This document shows, one piece after another, positions 1 through 5,338 of a DNA stretch of 7,207 bases (positions within the stretch are counted from its first letter, which is position 1; each line of letters opens with the position of its first letter). Under the pieces are notes generated by a model. That model did no database searches and was not told the origin of the DNA. It saw nothing but the letters and a program-made list of their open reading frames with translations. The translations under genes and the position numbers were made by a program. Origin of the DNA: Actinomycetota bacterium. GTDB taxonomy: Bacteria > Actinomycetota > Acidimicrobiia > Acidimicrobiales > BP-101. The stretch spans positions 1-7,207 of the forward strand of contig JAUTXA010000009.1 of assembly GCA_030838265.1 (NCBI GenBank). The letters are read 5' to 3'.

Positions 1-547
1 AGACCCGGCCGGTGTACACCCACTCCGCGGCGCGGCTGATGCCGACGAGACGGGGAAGGAACCAACTCGAGCAGGCCTCGGGGACGATGCCTCGCCGCGA
101 GAAGACGAACCCGATCTTGGCCGTCTCGGACGCCATGCGGATGTCCATCGGCAAGGTCATGGTGATGCCCACGCCGACGGCCGGTCCGTTGATGGCGGCG
201 ATCACCGGTTTGAGGCAGTCGAAGATGCGCAGGGCGACGAGTCCGCCGCCGTCGCGAGGGGGGCTGCCCTCGGGTACCTCGCTGGTCAAGCTGTCGGCGC
301 CCCGGACCCGCGCGTCGAACGTCTCGACGCCCGACGACAGGTCGGCTCCGGCGCAGAAGCCGCGTCCGGCACCGGTCATGATCACGGCGAGGACCTCGTC
401 GTCGCTGTCGACGCGGTCGAAGACGTCTAGCAGCTCGTCCATCATGCGCCGGGTGAAGGCGTTCAGCTGGTCGGGCCGGTTGAGGGTGATCGTGGCGATG
501 CCCTCGTCCACCCCGTAGGTGATTTGCTCGTAGGCGGCAGGCTCCAT
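1..547 (-). CDS. Crotonase / enoyl-CoA hydratase family protein, 3' end beyond window
   Basis: The frame is open from an ATG at 547 to the left edge, giving the first 182 residues of a family usually about 260-280 long. It shows the crotonase fold: residues 59-70 (GAGRGFCAGADL) give the first oxyanion-hole segment, and residues 119-128 (INGPAVGVGI) give the second. Residues 151-169 contain RRGIVPEACSSWF followed by LPRLVG, a block I associate with an actinobacterial crotonase subgroup. Members bind acyl-CoA thioesters in the cytoplasm and hydrate, isomerise or hydrolyse them. Aligned by eye with rat mitochondrial hydratase, the second catalytic glutamate matches Glu175, but the first (rat Glu144) falls on Phe149. 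Classical hydratase activity is therefore doubtful, and isomerase or another crotonase reaction is possible. The gene lies 39 bp downstream of the ABM-type gene on the same strand, so an operon is likely. Family assignment is firm; substrate is unknown. Confidence 0.93.
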   Translation of the reverse strand, partial: MEPAAYEQITYGVDEGIATITLNRPDQLNAFTRRMMDELLDVFDRVDSDDEVLAVIMTGAGRGFCAGADLSSGVETFDARVRGADSLTSEVPEGSPPRDGGGLVALRIFDCLKPVIAAINGPAVGVGITMTLPMDIRMASETAKIGFVFSRRGIVPEACSSWFLPRLVGISRAAEWVYTGRV

Positions 548-558
548 CCGCGGAACCT

Positions 559-574
559 ACCGCCGTTGGGCGGT
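559..574 (-). other. Intercistronic hairpin, 6-bp stem
   Basis: ACCGCC and GGCGGT form a perfect inverted repeat around a four-base loop. It lies 12 bases past the stop of the ABM-type gene and 11 bases before the crotonase start. There is no T-run, so a full intrinsic terminator is unlikely. It may stabilise the upstream mRNA end or tune translation of the crotonase gene. Function is inferred only. Confidence 0.4.
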
Positions 575-586
575 GCTAGGGCCGGG

Positions 587-883
587 TCAGCCCTCGAGCG
601 TGCGGACGACGTCGAGGTTGCGGAAGATCGGAGGCCCGTCGCACAGCTTCGCCATCTGCTCGGCCATGGCCGCGGTCTGGGGCAGCTCGGAGTTCTTCAT
701 GGCGTCCTCGTACGAGGGGAACTCGACGATCGTCACGTAGGTGTTGGCGTTGTCCCGATCCTTGGTGACGGTCGAGTTGGCGACGGTGCGGGCCCCGTCG
801 GTCTCTGCCAGGAAGGTCTCGACCAGAGCGTCGATCTCGTCGTAGCGGCTGGTCTTGTACTCGATGATCTGGATGAAGCCCAT
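587..883 (-). CDS. Small dimeric alpha/beta-barrel (ABM-like) protein
   Basis: This 98-residue cytoplasmic protein begins MGFIQIIEYKTSRYDEI and has the strand-helix-strand pattern of the antibiotic-biosynthesis-monooxygenase (ABM) / dimeric ferredoxin-like fold. Visible elements are strand 1 (3-8), a helix (13-26), strands around 36-41 and 47-54 (TYVTIVEF), a helix with the family-typical SYEDAMKNSELPQTAAM (57-73), and a last strand near FRNLDVVRTL. Similar actinobacterial proteins of about 95-100 residues are usually annotated as ABM or as hypothetical. I see no residue that fixes a reaction, and such folds may act as cofactor-free oxygenases or only bind ligands. The ATG at 883 follows purine-rich AAAGGGGGCGGAG. 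It is the first gene of a probable two-gene unit with the crotonase gene, which hints at, but does not prove, a role in acyl-CoA or aromatic metabolism. Confidence 0.87.
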   Translation of the reverse strand: MGFIQIIEYKTSRYDEIDALVETFLAETDGARTVANSTVTKDRDNANTYVTIVEFPSYEDAMKNSELPQTAAMAEQMAKLCDGPPIFRNLDVVRTLEG

Positions 884-921
884 TGGCTCCGCCCCCTTTG
901 CTTGGTGGATCCTGCCCGCGC

Positions 922-950
922 ATTCGACTCCTCATCGGCCCCTGCGTCAA
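922..950 (-). promoter_or_regulatory. Candidate sigma-70-type promoter for the ABM-crotonase unit
   Basis: On the minus strand TTGACG (950-945) is separated by 17 bases from TCGAAT (927-922). The -35 box matches the consensus at 5 of 6 positions and the -10 box at 4 of 6. Expected transcription start is near 915, leaving a leader of about 32 bases that contains the ribosome-binding site for the start at 883. The -10 lacks the A at position 2 common in actinobacterial boxes, so confidence is moderate. Confidence 0.5.
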
Positions 951-955
951 GGGGC
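938..955. repeat. Inverted repeat over the -35 box, possible operator
   Basis: GCCCCT and AGGGGC form a perfect 6-bp inverted repeat around a six-base centre that contains most of the -35 hexamer of the minus-strand promoter. The position suits a repressor site. It also lies about 19 bases upstream of the -10-like box of the divergent gene at 989. With GC-rich arms a chance repeat is possible. Confidence 0.35.
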
Positions 956-973
956 ACCCGGATCGCCCTTGGC

Positions 974-979
974 TAAGGT
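974..979 (+). promoter_or_regulatory. -10-like TAAGGT implying a leaderless transcript
   Basis: TAAGGT fits the actinobacterial -10 pattern TANNNT and ends nine bases before the ATG at 989, so transcription would start at or within a few bases of the start codon. No convincing -35 box is seen 16-18 bases upstream. The same AAGG could alternatively be read as a distant Shine-Dalgarno sequence. Confidence 0.4.
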
Positions 980-988
980 CCCGACCCG

Positions 989-1993
989 ATGGCTGCCGTG
1001 CGCCGACGGCGTCGACGCCCCCCTTGGGTCCTCCTCGCCGTGGTGGCGACGGCCCTCGTCCTCATCGTCAACGCCCTGGTCCACAGCCGCTCGAGCGGTC
1101 CGTCCCACCGGCTGGCCGAGCTGGCCTACCTCGACACGGTCCGACCGCAGGTCGAGCGCTCGAACGACGAGGGGGCCGACCTCAACGACGTTCGGGCCCA
1201 GGCCACCAAGCTGGGTCGCGACGGGATCGACCGCCGGTTGGGTCGCCTCGAGCGCGAGTCGAAAGCGGCCTACGACGTGGTGGCCCGCACCGATCCACCG
1301 ACCTCGCTCCGGGCGTCGCACAGCTTGTTGGTGGCGACCCTCTTCGCCCGCAGTCGCGGCGCGGCCCTGATGCACCAGGCCCTGCGCGTGGCCCTCACCT
1401 CTGAGCCCTCGGCCTCGGTCGTGCAGAGCCTGGCCACGGTGGGCGACAACCTCGTCACCGGCGACCGCGACTACCGCCTGTTCCTCGAGACCTTGCCGAA
1501 CTCACCCGGCGCGACTCAGGCGGCCATGCCCGCGTCGGTCTGGGTCACCGATCAGGCGGCGTGGACGGCGCCCGTCCTCGGTGCCTTCGTCACCACCTTG
1601 CGGTCGAGCGCCACCCTCGCCGCCGTGCACGACGTGGCGGTCGTGCTCGTCACCACCGACCCCGACACGGTGGCCAAGGATCCCGACGGCACCAACGTCA
1701 TCCCCGAAGCCCGCGCCCTGACCCTGCAGATCGTGGTGGCCAACGTGGGCAACGAGCCCGAGCGCCGGCTCACGCTGACCGCGGCGCTGGCTCCCAAGGA
1801 CGGATCAGGTCAGCCCCAGTCGGTGCGCGACTTCGTCGACCTCGACCCGGGTCAGCGCCAGACGGTCCAGCTCGGTGGTCTGCGGCTGACCAACAACGAG
1901 CCGCTGCTCCTGATGGTGACGATCTCGGGCGTCGAGGGCGAGACCGACGCGGCCAACAACAGCCAGACGATCCCGCTGATCGTCAAGGTCTGA
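989..1993 (+). CDS. Membrane-anchored protein with C-terminal Ig-like (CARDB-like) domain, function unknown
   Basis: I do not recognise this 334-residue protein by name. Residues 5-10 are six consecutive arginines, followed by one hydrophobic segment (13-31, WVLLAVVATALVLIV onward). This predicts a single-pass N-in anchor with the rest outside the cytoplasm, or an uncleaved signal. Residues about 38-150 are helical and charged, and look like an extracytoplasmic helical bundle. Residues about 242-334 are beta-rich (LTLQIVVANVGNEPERRLTL, a DLDPGQRQTV turn, and DAANNSQTIPLIVKV at the end). This resembles CARDB/Ig-like modules used for adhesion or protein contacts, including the characteristic D-x-x-NN near the end. 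No catalytic motif is visible. The ATG at 989 is chosen because the arginine-rich start and anchor follow directly. It stands alone in its direction: divergent from the ABM gene and convergent with larC. Confidence 0.82.
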   Translation: MAAVRRRRRRPPWVLLAVVATALVLIVNALVHSRSSGPSHRLAELAYLDTVRPQVERSNDEGADLNDVRAQATKLGRDGIDRRLGRLERESKAAYDVVARTDPPTSLRASHSLLVATLFARSRGAALMHQALRVALTSEPSASVVQSLATVGDNLVTGDRDYRLFLETLPNSPGATQAAMPASVWVTDQAAWTAPVLGAFVTTLRSSATLAAVHDVAVVLVTTDPDTVAKDPDGTNVIPEARALTLQIVVANVGNEPERRLTLTAALAPKDGSGQPQSVRDFVDLDPGQRQTVQLGGLRLTNNEPLLLMVTISGVEGETDAANNSQTIPLIVKV

Positions 1994-1994
1994 G

Positions 1995-3245
1995 CTACCC
2001 GGCTTCGTCGTCGTCGCCGGTGCGGCCCTCGCCGTCGATGACCTCGGCGCGGGTGTGCCACGCGTCCTCGGCCCGGCGGACGACCTCACGCAAGGGCAGG
2101 CCGGTGCGCTTGGCGGCTCGCGCTGCGTCGTCGTGCTCGACCTTGACGCGGCCCGGGCTGACCTTGACCCGCACGGGCAGGCCCTCGACGGTCACCTCAC
2201 CCAGCTGGCGGGCCGCGGCCCAGCGCTCGAGGGGGTGGCCCCGCACGCCGAGCGAGCCCGTCTCAGCCGTGAGCACGGCCGTGAGCTGAGCCACCAGGGC
2301 AACGTCGGCCAGGGCGCTGACGGTGTAGGCGGGCCGGCCCTTCTTCATGATGATGGGCGTCACCCATGCGTCGTGGGCGCCGGCCTCGAGCAGGGCGGCG
2401 ATGGTGTGGGCCAGCGTCTCGCCGGTGGCATCGTCGACGTTGGCTTCGAGAAGGGTGACGGGCTGGCCCGGGCCGGCCTGCTCCTCGATGCGCAGGGGAG
2501 ATCCGAGCACCACCTGGGTGGCGTTGGGCATGCCGTCGAGGTCTCGGCTGCCCGCACCGAAGCCGGACGCCGCGATGCGCATCATCGGCAGGGGACCGTA
2601 GGACGTGGCCAAGGCGGCGAGGATGGCGGCGCCGGTCGGCGTCGTCAGCTCGGTGGTCACGTCGTGGCCGTAGGTGGGGGCTCCCCGCAACAGCTCGACG
2701 ACGGCGGGCGACGGGTTGGGCAGCAGTCCGTGGGCGGTGCGGATCATCCCCGTCCCTGTGGCCACCGCGCTGGAATGCACCTCGTCGATCCCGAGGACCT
2801 CGAGGGCGGCGCACGTCCCCACGATGTCGACGATCGAGTCGATGCCCCCGACCTCGTGGAAATGGACGTTGCTCGGGTGCCGCCGGTGCAGGTGGCCCTC
2901 GACCTCGGCCAGGGTGGCGAAGATGGCGAGGGCGCGGTCGCGCACTCGGTCGGGGAGGCGGGCCTCCTCGATGAGGCCCTGGATGTGGGCGTGGGTGCGG
3001 ACGACCACCGTCTCGGCGCAGACCACGTCGATGCGCGTGGCCCGCAGACCGGCGCGCAGGACGGCGTCGGCTTCGATCGTCCATCCGCCGACGGGCAGGA
3101 GCTGGAGCATCTTGGTGATCTCGTCGAGGTCGGCGCCGGCGTCGACGAGCGCACCCATCGCCATGTCGCCGGCGATGCCGGCGAAGCAGTGGAACCAGGC
3201 CGACGAGGCCGGCGCGGCCGTGGGCGCGGGCTCGGGGCCGCTCAC
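1995..3245 (-). CDS. larC: LarC, pyridinium-3,5-bisthiocarboxylate mononucleotide nickel insertion protein
   Basis: LarC inserts nickel into the sulfurated pyridinium mononucleotide in a CTP-dependent reaction, giving the nickel-pincer nucleotide cofactor of LarA-type enzymes. The 416-residue protein has the N-terminal LarC signature FHCFAGIAGDMAMGALVDAG (18-37). A histidine-rich stretch ending VHFHEVGGIDSIVDIVG lies at 118-143, ELTTPTGAAIL at 199-209, and SGFGAGSRDL at 227-236. The C-terminal LarC2 part begins near EANVDDATGE (267-276) and includes TPIIMKKGRP (296-305) and a final GLPLREVVRRAE helix. The start is a GTG at 3245 that overlaps the larB stop as GTGA. No ATG lies between it and the conserved N-terminus, and the only in-frame ATG further upstream (4484) would read antisense through larB and pheA. 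Length fits the complete LarC1+LarC2 protein with no frameshift needed. Confidence 0.96.
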   Translation of the reverse strand: MSGPEPAPTAAPASSAWFHCFAGIAGDMAMGALVDAGADLDEITKMLQLLPVGGWTIEADAVLRAGLRATRIDVVCAETVVVRTHAHIQGLIEEARLPDRVRDRALAIFATLAEVEGHLHRRHPSNVHFHEVGGIDSIVDIVGTCAALEVLGIDEVHSSAVATGTGMIRTAHGLLPNPSPAVVELLRGAPTYGHDVTTELTTPTGAAILAALATSYGPLPMMRIAASGFGAGSRDLDGMPNATQVVLGSPLRIEEQAGPGQPVTLLEANVDDATGETLAHTIAALLEAGAHDAWVTPIIMKKGRPAYTVSALADVALVAQLTAVLTAETGSLGVRGHPLERWAAARQLGEVTVEGLPVRVKVSPGRVKVEHDDAARAAKRTGLPLREVVRRAEDAWHTRAEVIDGEGRTGDDDEAG

Positions 3246-3979
3246 GGGAGGATGCGGGCCACGGCGCAGGCCGCGCCGTAGCCGTTGTCGATGCCGACCA
3301 CGGTGATGCCGGCGGCGCACGAGGCGAGCATGGCCAGCAGGGCGGTGACGCCCTCGAGGCTGGCGCCGTAGCCAACGCTGGTCGGCACGGCCACGACCGG
3401 GGCCCCGGTGATGCCGCCGACCAGGCTGGCCAGGGCCCCCTCCATCCCGGCGACGACTACGACGGCGTCGGCGTTGTCGAGCTCGTCGACCGTGGCCAGC
3501 AGTCGGTGGATGCCGGCGACCCCGCAGTCGGCCTGGAGGTTGGGCCGGAAGCCGTGGGCGGTGAGGGTGGCCACGCACTCCTCGGCCACGGGCAGGTCGG
3601 CGGTGCCGGCGGTGATGACGAGGACGCGGGCGACGCGCTCGGCGGCCGGGCGCCACACCAGGGTGCGGCCGGTGCGGATGGCGCCGGGGTTGGTGGCCAT
3701 CGTCAGCTCGATCTGGGCCTCGTCGGCGCGCGTCAACAGGACGGGCCCGTCGCCCGCCTCGGCCAGCAGCTCGGCCACGATGGCGGCGCAGTGCTCGGGC
3801 GCCTTGCCCGGGCCGTAGACGGCCTCGGCCGCGCCCTGGCGCAGAGCCCGGTGGTGGTCGACCCGGGCGAAGCCGAGGTCGGCGAAGGGCAGCCGGCGCA
3901 GCTGGCGCACGGCGTCGTCGGCGCTGAGCGCGCCGGAGCGCACGTCGTCGAGCAGCTGGCGCAGGGCGGGCTCGTCCAT
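3242..3979 (-). CDS. larB: LarB, pyridinium-3,5-biscarboxylate mononucleotide synthase
   Basis: LarB carboxylates the pyridinium ring of nicotinic acid adenine dinucleotide and hydrolyses the phosphoanhydride, giving the biscarboxylated mononucleotide that LarE then sulfurates. The protein has 245 residues, normal for the family. The N-terminal part carries the LarB signature DHHRALRQG (41-49) and GPGKAPE (56-62). From about 115 to the end it has a PurE (AIR carboxylase)-like domain with VLVITAGTADLPVAEE, NLQADCGVAGIHRLL, VVVVAGMEGALASLVGGI and VPTSVGYGAS. CAAGITVVGIDNGYGAA near the end starts at Cys221, which I take to be the covalent cysteine reported for Lactiplantibacillus LarB. The ATG at 3979 gives the usual family N-terminus and follows AGGCGGCGAG; an in-frame upstream start (4030) would lie inside pheA. 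It is the first gene of the larBC operon, 23 bp from divergent pheA. Confidence 0.96.
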   Translation of the reverse strand: MDEPALRQLLDDVRSGALSADDAVRQLRRLPFADLGFARVDHHRALRQGAAEAVYGPGKAPEHCAAIVAELLAEAGDGPVLLTRADEAQIELTMATNPGAIRTGRTLVWRPAAERVARVLVITAGTADLPVAEECVATLTAHGFRPNLQADCGVAGIHRLLATVDELDNADAVVVVAGMEGALASLVGGITGAPVVAVPTSVGYGASLEGVTALLAMLASCAAGITVVGIDNGYGAACAVARILP

Positions 3980-3988
3980 CTCGCCGCC

Positions 3989-3994
3989 TATCCT
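3989..3994 (+). promoter_or_regulatory. -10 box TATCCT for leaderless pheA
   Basis: TATCCT matches the TANNNT -10 pattern and ends eight bases before the pheA ATG. The expected start of transcription is therefore the A of the ATG or one to two bases before it. No Shine-Dalgarno sequence precedes this ATG, which supports a leaderless message. No clear -35 is seen; it would lie inside the larB 5' end. Confidence 0.5.
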
Positions 3995-4002
3995 GCCCGG
4001 CC

Positions 4003-4953
4003 ATGACCGACGCCGCCTCCCCAGGCTCACGGGTCGCCTTCCTGGGGCCGCCGGGGACGTTCACCGAGGAGGCGCTGCGGGCCCAGCCCGACCTGGCCGG
4101 GTGCGACCACGTGCCCATGCGTTCGATGCCCGACGTCCTGGCGGCCGTCGAGGCGGGCCAGGTCGACCTCGGCTTCGTGGCCCTCGAGAACTCGATCGAG
4201 GGCACGGTCAACGTCACCCTCGACAACCTGATCTTCGAGCGCGACCTGCTCATCCAGCGCGAGGTCGTGCTCGCCATCCGCCTCAACCTCTGTGCGCCTT
4301 CAGGTGTGCGCCTGGGCGAGGTGCGCCGGGTGGTCTCGTTCCCCCACGCCCTGGCCCAGTGCCGCGAGTGGTTCATCGCCAACCTGGGCGACGTCGACGA
4401 GGTGGCAGCCAACTCGACGGCCGAGGCCGTCCGCACCGTTGGGTCGCTCGACCCGCCGGCTGGCGATGTGGCGGCGGTCGGCACCGCCCTGGCCGCCGAG
4501 CTCTACGGCCTCGACGTGCTGGCCGCCGACATCGAGGACCACCCCGAGAACCAGACCCGGTTCGTCCTCGTGGCCCGCGACGGTGTGCCCGCCCCGACCG
4601 GTCACGACAAGACGAGCATCGTCTGCTTCCAACACGCCGACGCCCCCGGCAGCCTGCACTCGATCCTCGGCCAGTTCAGCGCCCGGAACCTCAACCTAAC
4701 CAAGCTCGAGAGCCGTCCGACCAAGCGAGGCCTGGGCGACTACTGCTTCATCATCGACCTCGAGGGCCACGTCGACGACGAGGTGGTGGCCGACTGCCTT
4801 CGCGACCTCCACGCTTCGCTGGCCGGCCTCAAGTTCCTGGGCTCGTACCCGGCGGCGGGCGATGCCGGCCCCGCCATCCGTCGCGACGCCGAGGCCTCGT
4901 GGCGAGCAGCCGACGAGTGGATCTCGTCGCTGCGCCAGCAGGTCCGCCGGTAG
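4003..4953 (+). CDS. pheA: Prephenate dehydratase
   Basis: The enzyme decarboxylates and dehydrates prephenate to phenylpyruvate, the committed step to phenylalanine, in the cytoplasm. This is the monofunctional type: 316 residues with no chorismate mutase domain. The catalytic PDT domain covers about 10-190, with FLGPPGTFTEEAL (13-25), the substrate-binding ENSIEGTV (62-69), SFPHALAQCREW (112-123), NSTAEA (137-142) and the catalytic TRF motif (185-187, in ENQTRFVLV). An ACT regulatory domain follows (about 204-282), with DAPGSLHSIL (213-222) and ESRPTK (236-241), the usual site of allosteric phenylalanine binding, so feedback control is expected. A charged C-terminal tail of about 35 residues follows. 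The ATG at 4003 sits ten residues before the first conserved strand. larB diverges from it, and tRNA-Ser(UGA) begins 14 bp after the stop, so read-through into the tRNAs is likely. Confidence 0.97.
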   Translation: MTDAASPGSRVAFLGPPGTFTEEALRAQPDLAGCDHVPMRSMPDVLAAVEAGQVDLGFVALENSIEGTVNVTLDNLIFERDLLIQREVVLAIRLNLCAPSGVRLGEVRRVVSFPHALAQCREWFIANLGDVDEVAANSTAEAVRTVGSLDPPAGDVAAVGTALAAELYGLDVLAADIEDHPENQTRFVLVARDGVPAPTGHDKTSIVCFQHADAPGSLHSILGQFSARNLNLTKLESRPTKRGLGDYCFIIDLEGHVDDEVVADCLRDLHASLAGLKFLGSYPAAGDAGPAIRRDAEASWRAADEWISSLRQQVRR

Positions 4954-4967
4954 CCTCTCTTCCACCG

Positions 4968-5053
4968 GGAGGGATGGCAGAGCGGCCGAATGCGCTGGTC
5001 TTGAAAACCGGTGGGCGAGAGCCCCGTGGGTTCAAATCCCACTCCCTCCGCCA
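4968..5053 (+). tRNA. tRNA-Ser(UGA), CCA encoded
   Basis: The acceptor stem pairs GGAGGGA (4968-4974) with TCCCTCC (5043-5049), then a G discriminator and encoded CCA. The anticodon loop CTTGAAA (5000-5006) gives anticodon TGA at 5002-5004, reading UCA and other UCN codons. The long class II variable arm has a GGGC/GCCC stem with a GAGA loop (5013-5024). The T arm is GTGGG-TTCAAAT-CCCAC. All stems pair. It begins 14 bp after pheA; TAGCCT at 4951-4956, overlapping the pheA stop, could be a -10 box of its own, but no -35 is evident. Confidence 0.98.
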
Positions 5054-5062
5054 CGTTCGGAA

Positions 5063-5096
5063 CCGACCACCGAAGCACCTCCGGGGGCTCGGTCGG
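5063..5096 (+). other. Inverted repeat in the spacer between the two tRNA genes
   Basis: CCGACC (5063-5068) and GGTCGG (5091-5096) pair across a 22-base loop. An alternative nested pairing CCGA-GC/GCTCGG (5070-5076 with 5087-5092, one bulged A) competes with it. There is no T-run, so it is more likely a processing or spacer structure than a terminator. A second small hairpin (5123-5137) sits three bases before the next tRNA. Confidence 0.3.
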
Positions 5097-5139
5097 CGGG
5101 AGGGCTGTGCCAGAATTGGCCGGCTGTCATTGGCAGCAC

Positions 5140-5230
5140 GGAGAGGTGCGAGAGTGGCCGAATCGGCCTCACTGCTAATGAGGTGACCTCTAACCGGGGT
5201 CCGAGGGTTCAAATCCCTCCCTCTCCGCCA
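5140..5230 (+). tRNA. tRNA-Ser(GCU), CCA encoded
   Basis: The acceptor stem pairs GGAGAGG (5140-5146) with CCTCTCC (5220-5226), then G and encoded CCA. The anticodon stem CCTCA/TGAGG encloses CTGCTAA, giving anticodon GCT at 5174-5176, which reads AGC and AGU. The class II variable arm is a six-pair stem (5185-5190 with 5196-5201, including one G-T pair). The T arm is GAGGG-TTCAAAT-CCCTC. It lies 86 bp downstream of tRNA-Ser(UGA), and both are closed by the terminator that starts at 5238. Confidence 0.98.
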
Positions 5231-5237
5231 CGCGAAA

Positions 5238-5271
5238 GGGACCGGCCCAGCGGCCGGTCCCTCGTTCGTTT
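5238..5271 (+). terminator. Rho-independent terminator after the tRNA-Ser pair
   Basis: GGGACCGGCC and GGCCGGTCCC form a perfect 10-bp GC-rich stem around a CAGC loop, followed by the T-rich tail TCGTTCGTTT. It begins seven bases after the tRNA CCA end and ends the plus-strand pheA-tRNA region. On the minus strand only three Ts follow the stem, so it works best in the plus direction. Confidence 0.93.
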
Positions 5272-5286
5272 GGATGCCAGCTCTTC

Positions 5287-5335
5287 GTTCTCGGAGCGCG
5301 TTTCCGTCTGGGGGACCAAAGGACGCGCCGAGAAC
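5287..5335 (-). other. Long stem-loop after the small gene, likely T-less terminator or 3'-end structure
   Basis: On the minus strand GTTCTCGG (5335-5328) pairs with CCGAGAAC (5294-5287), eight base pairs. CGCGT then pairs with ACGCG, with a two-base bulge on one side only, around a 21-base loop. It begins three bases after the stop codon of the 59-residue gene. No T-run follows, so if it terminates transcription it is of the U-poor kind often proposed for GC-rich actinobacteria. Confidence 0.6.
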
Positions 5336-5338
5336 CGC

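Noticed and set aside
12..976. Plus-strand frames at 12-518 and 524-976
   Set aside because: They lie opposite the crotonase and ABM-type genes, whose protein motifs are clear; the plus-strand products have no recognisable features.
2055..3281. A 408-codon plus-strand frame opposite larC
   Set aside because: It is an antisense shadow rich in Gly, Asp and Val without motifs; the larC signatures on the other strand explain this stretch.
1995..4484. An 829-codon minus-strand frame running from inside pheA to the larC stop
   Set aside because: Only its last 416 codons are larC. The upstream part is antisense to pheA and out of frame with larB, is low-complexity Arg/Pro/Ala-rich, and would override two well-supported genes.
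4740..5212. Minus-strand frames across the tRNA genes with products containing REWDLNPRGSRPP-like and GFEPTGLSPTG-like stretches
   Set aside because: These are the well-known spurious proteins translated antisense through tRNA-Ser genes, not real coding regions.
4968..5230. The tRNA-Ser genes as a phage or island attachment site
   Set aside because: No integrase, no partial duplicate of a tRNA 3' end and no change in base composition are seen beside them.
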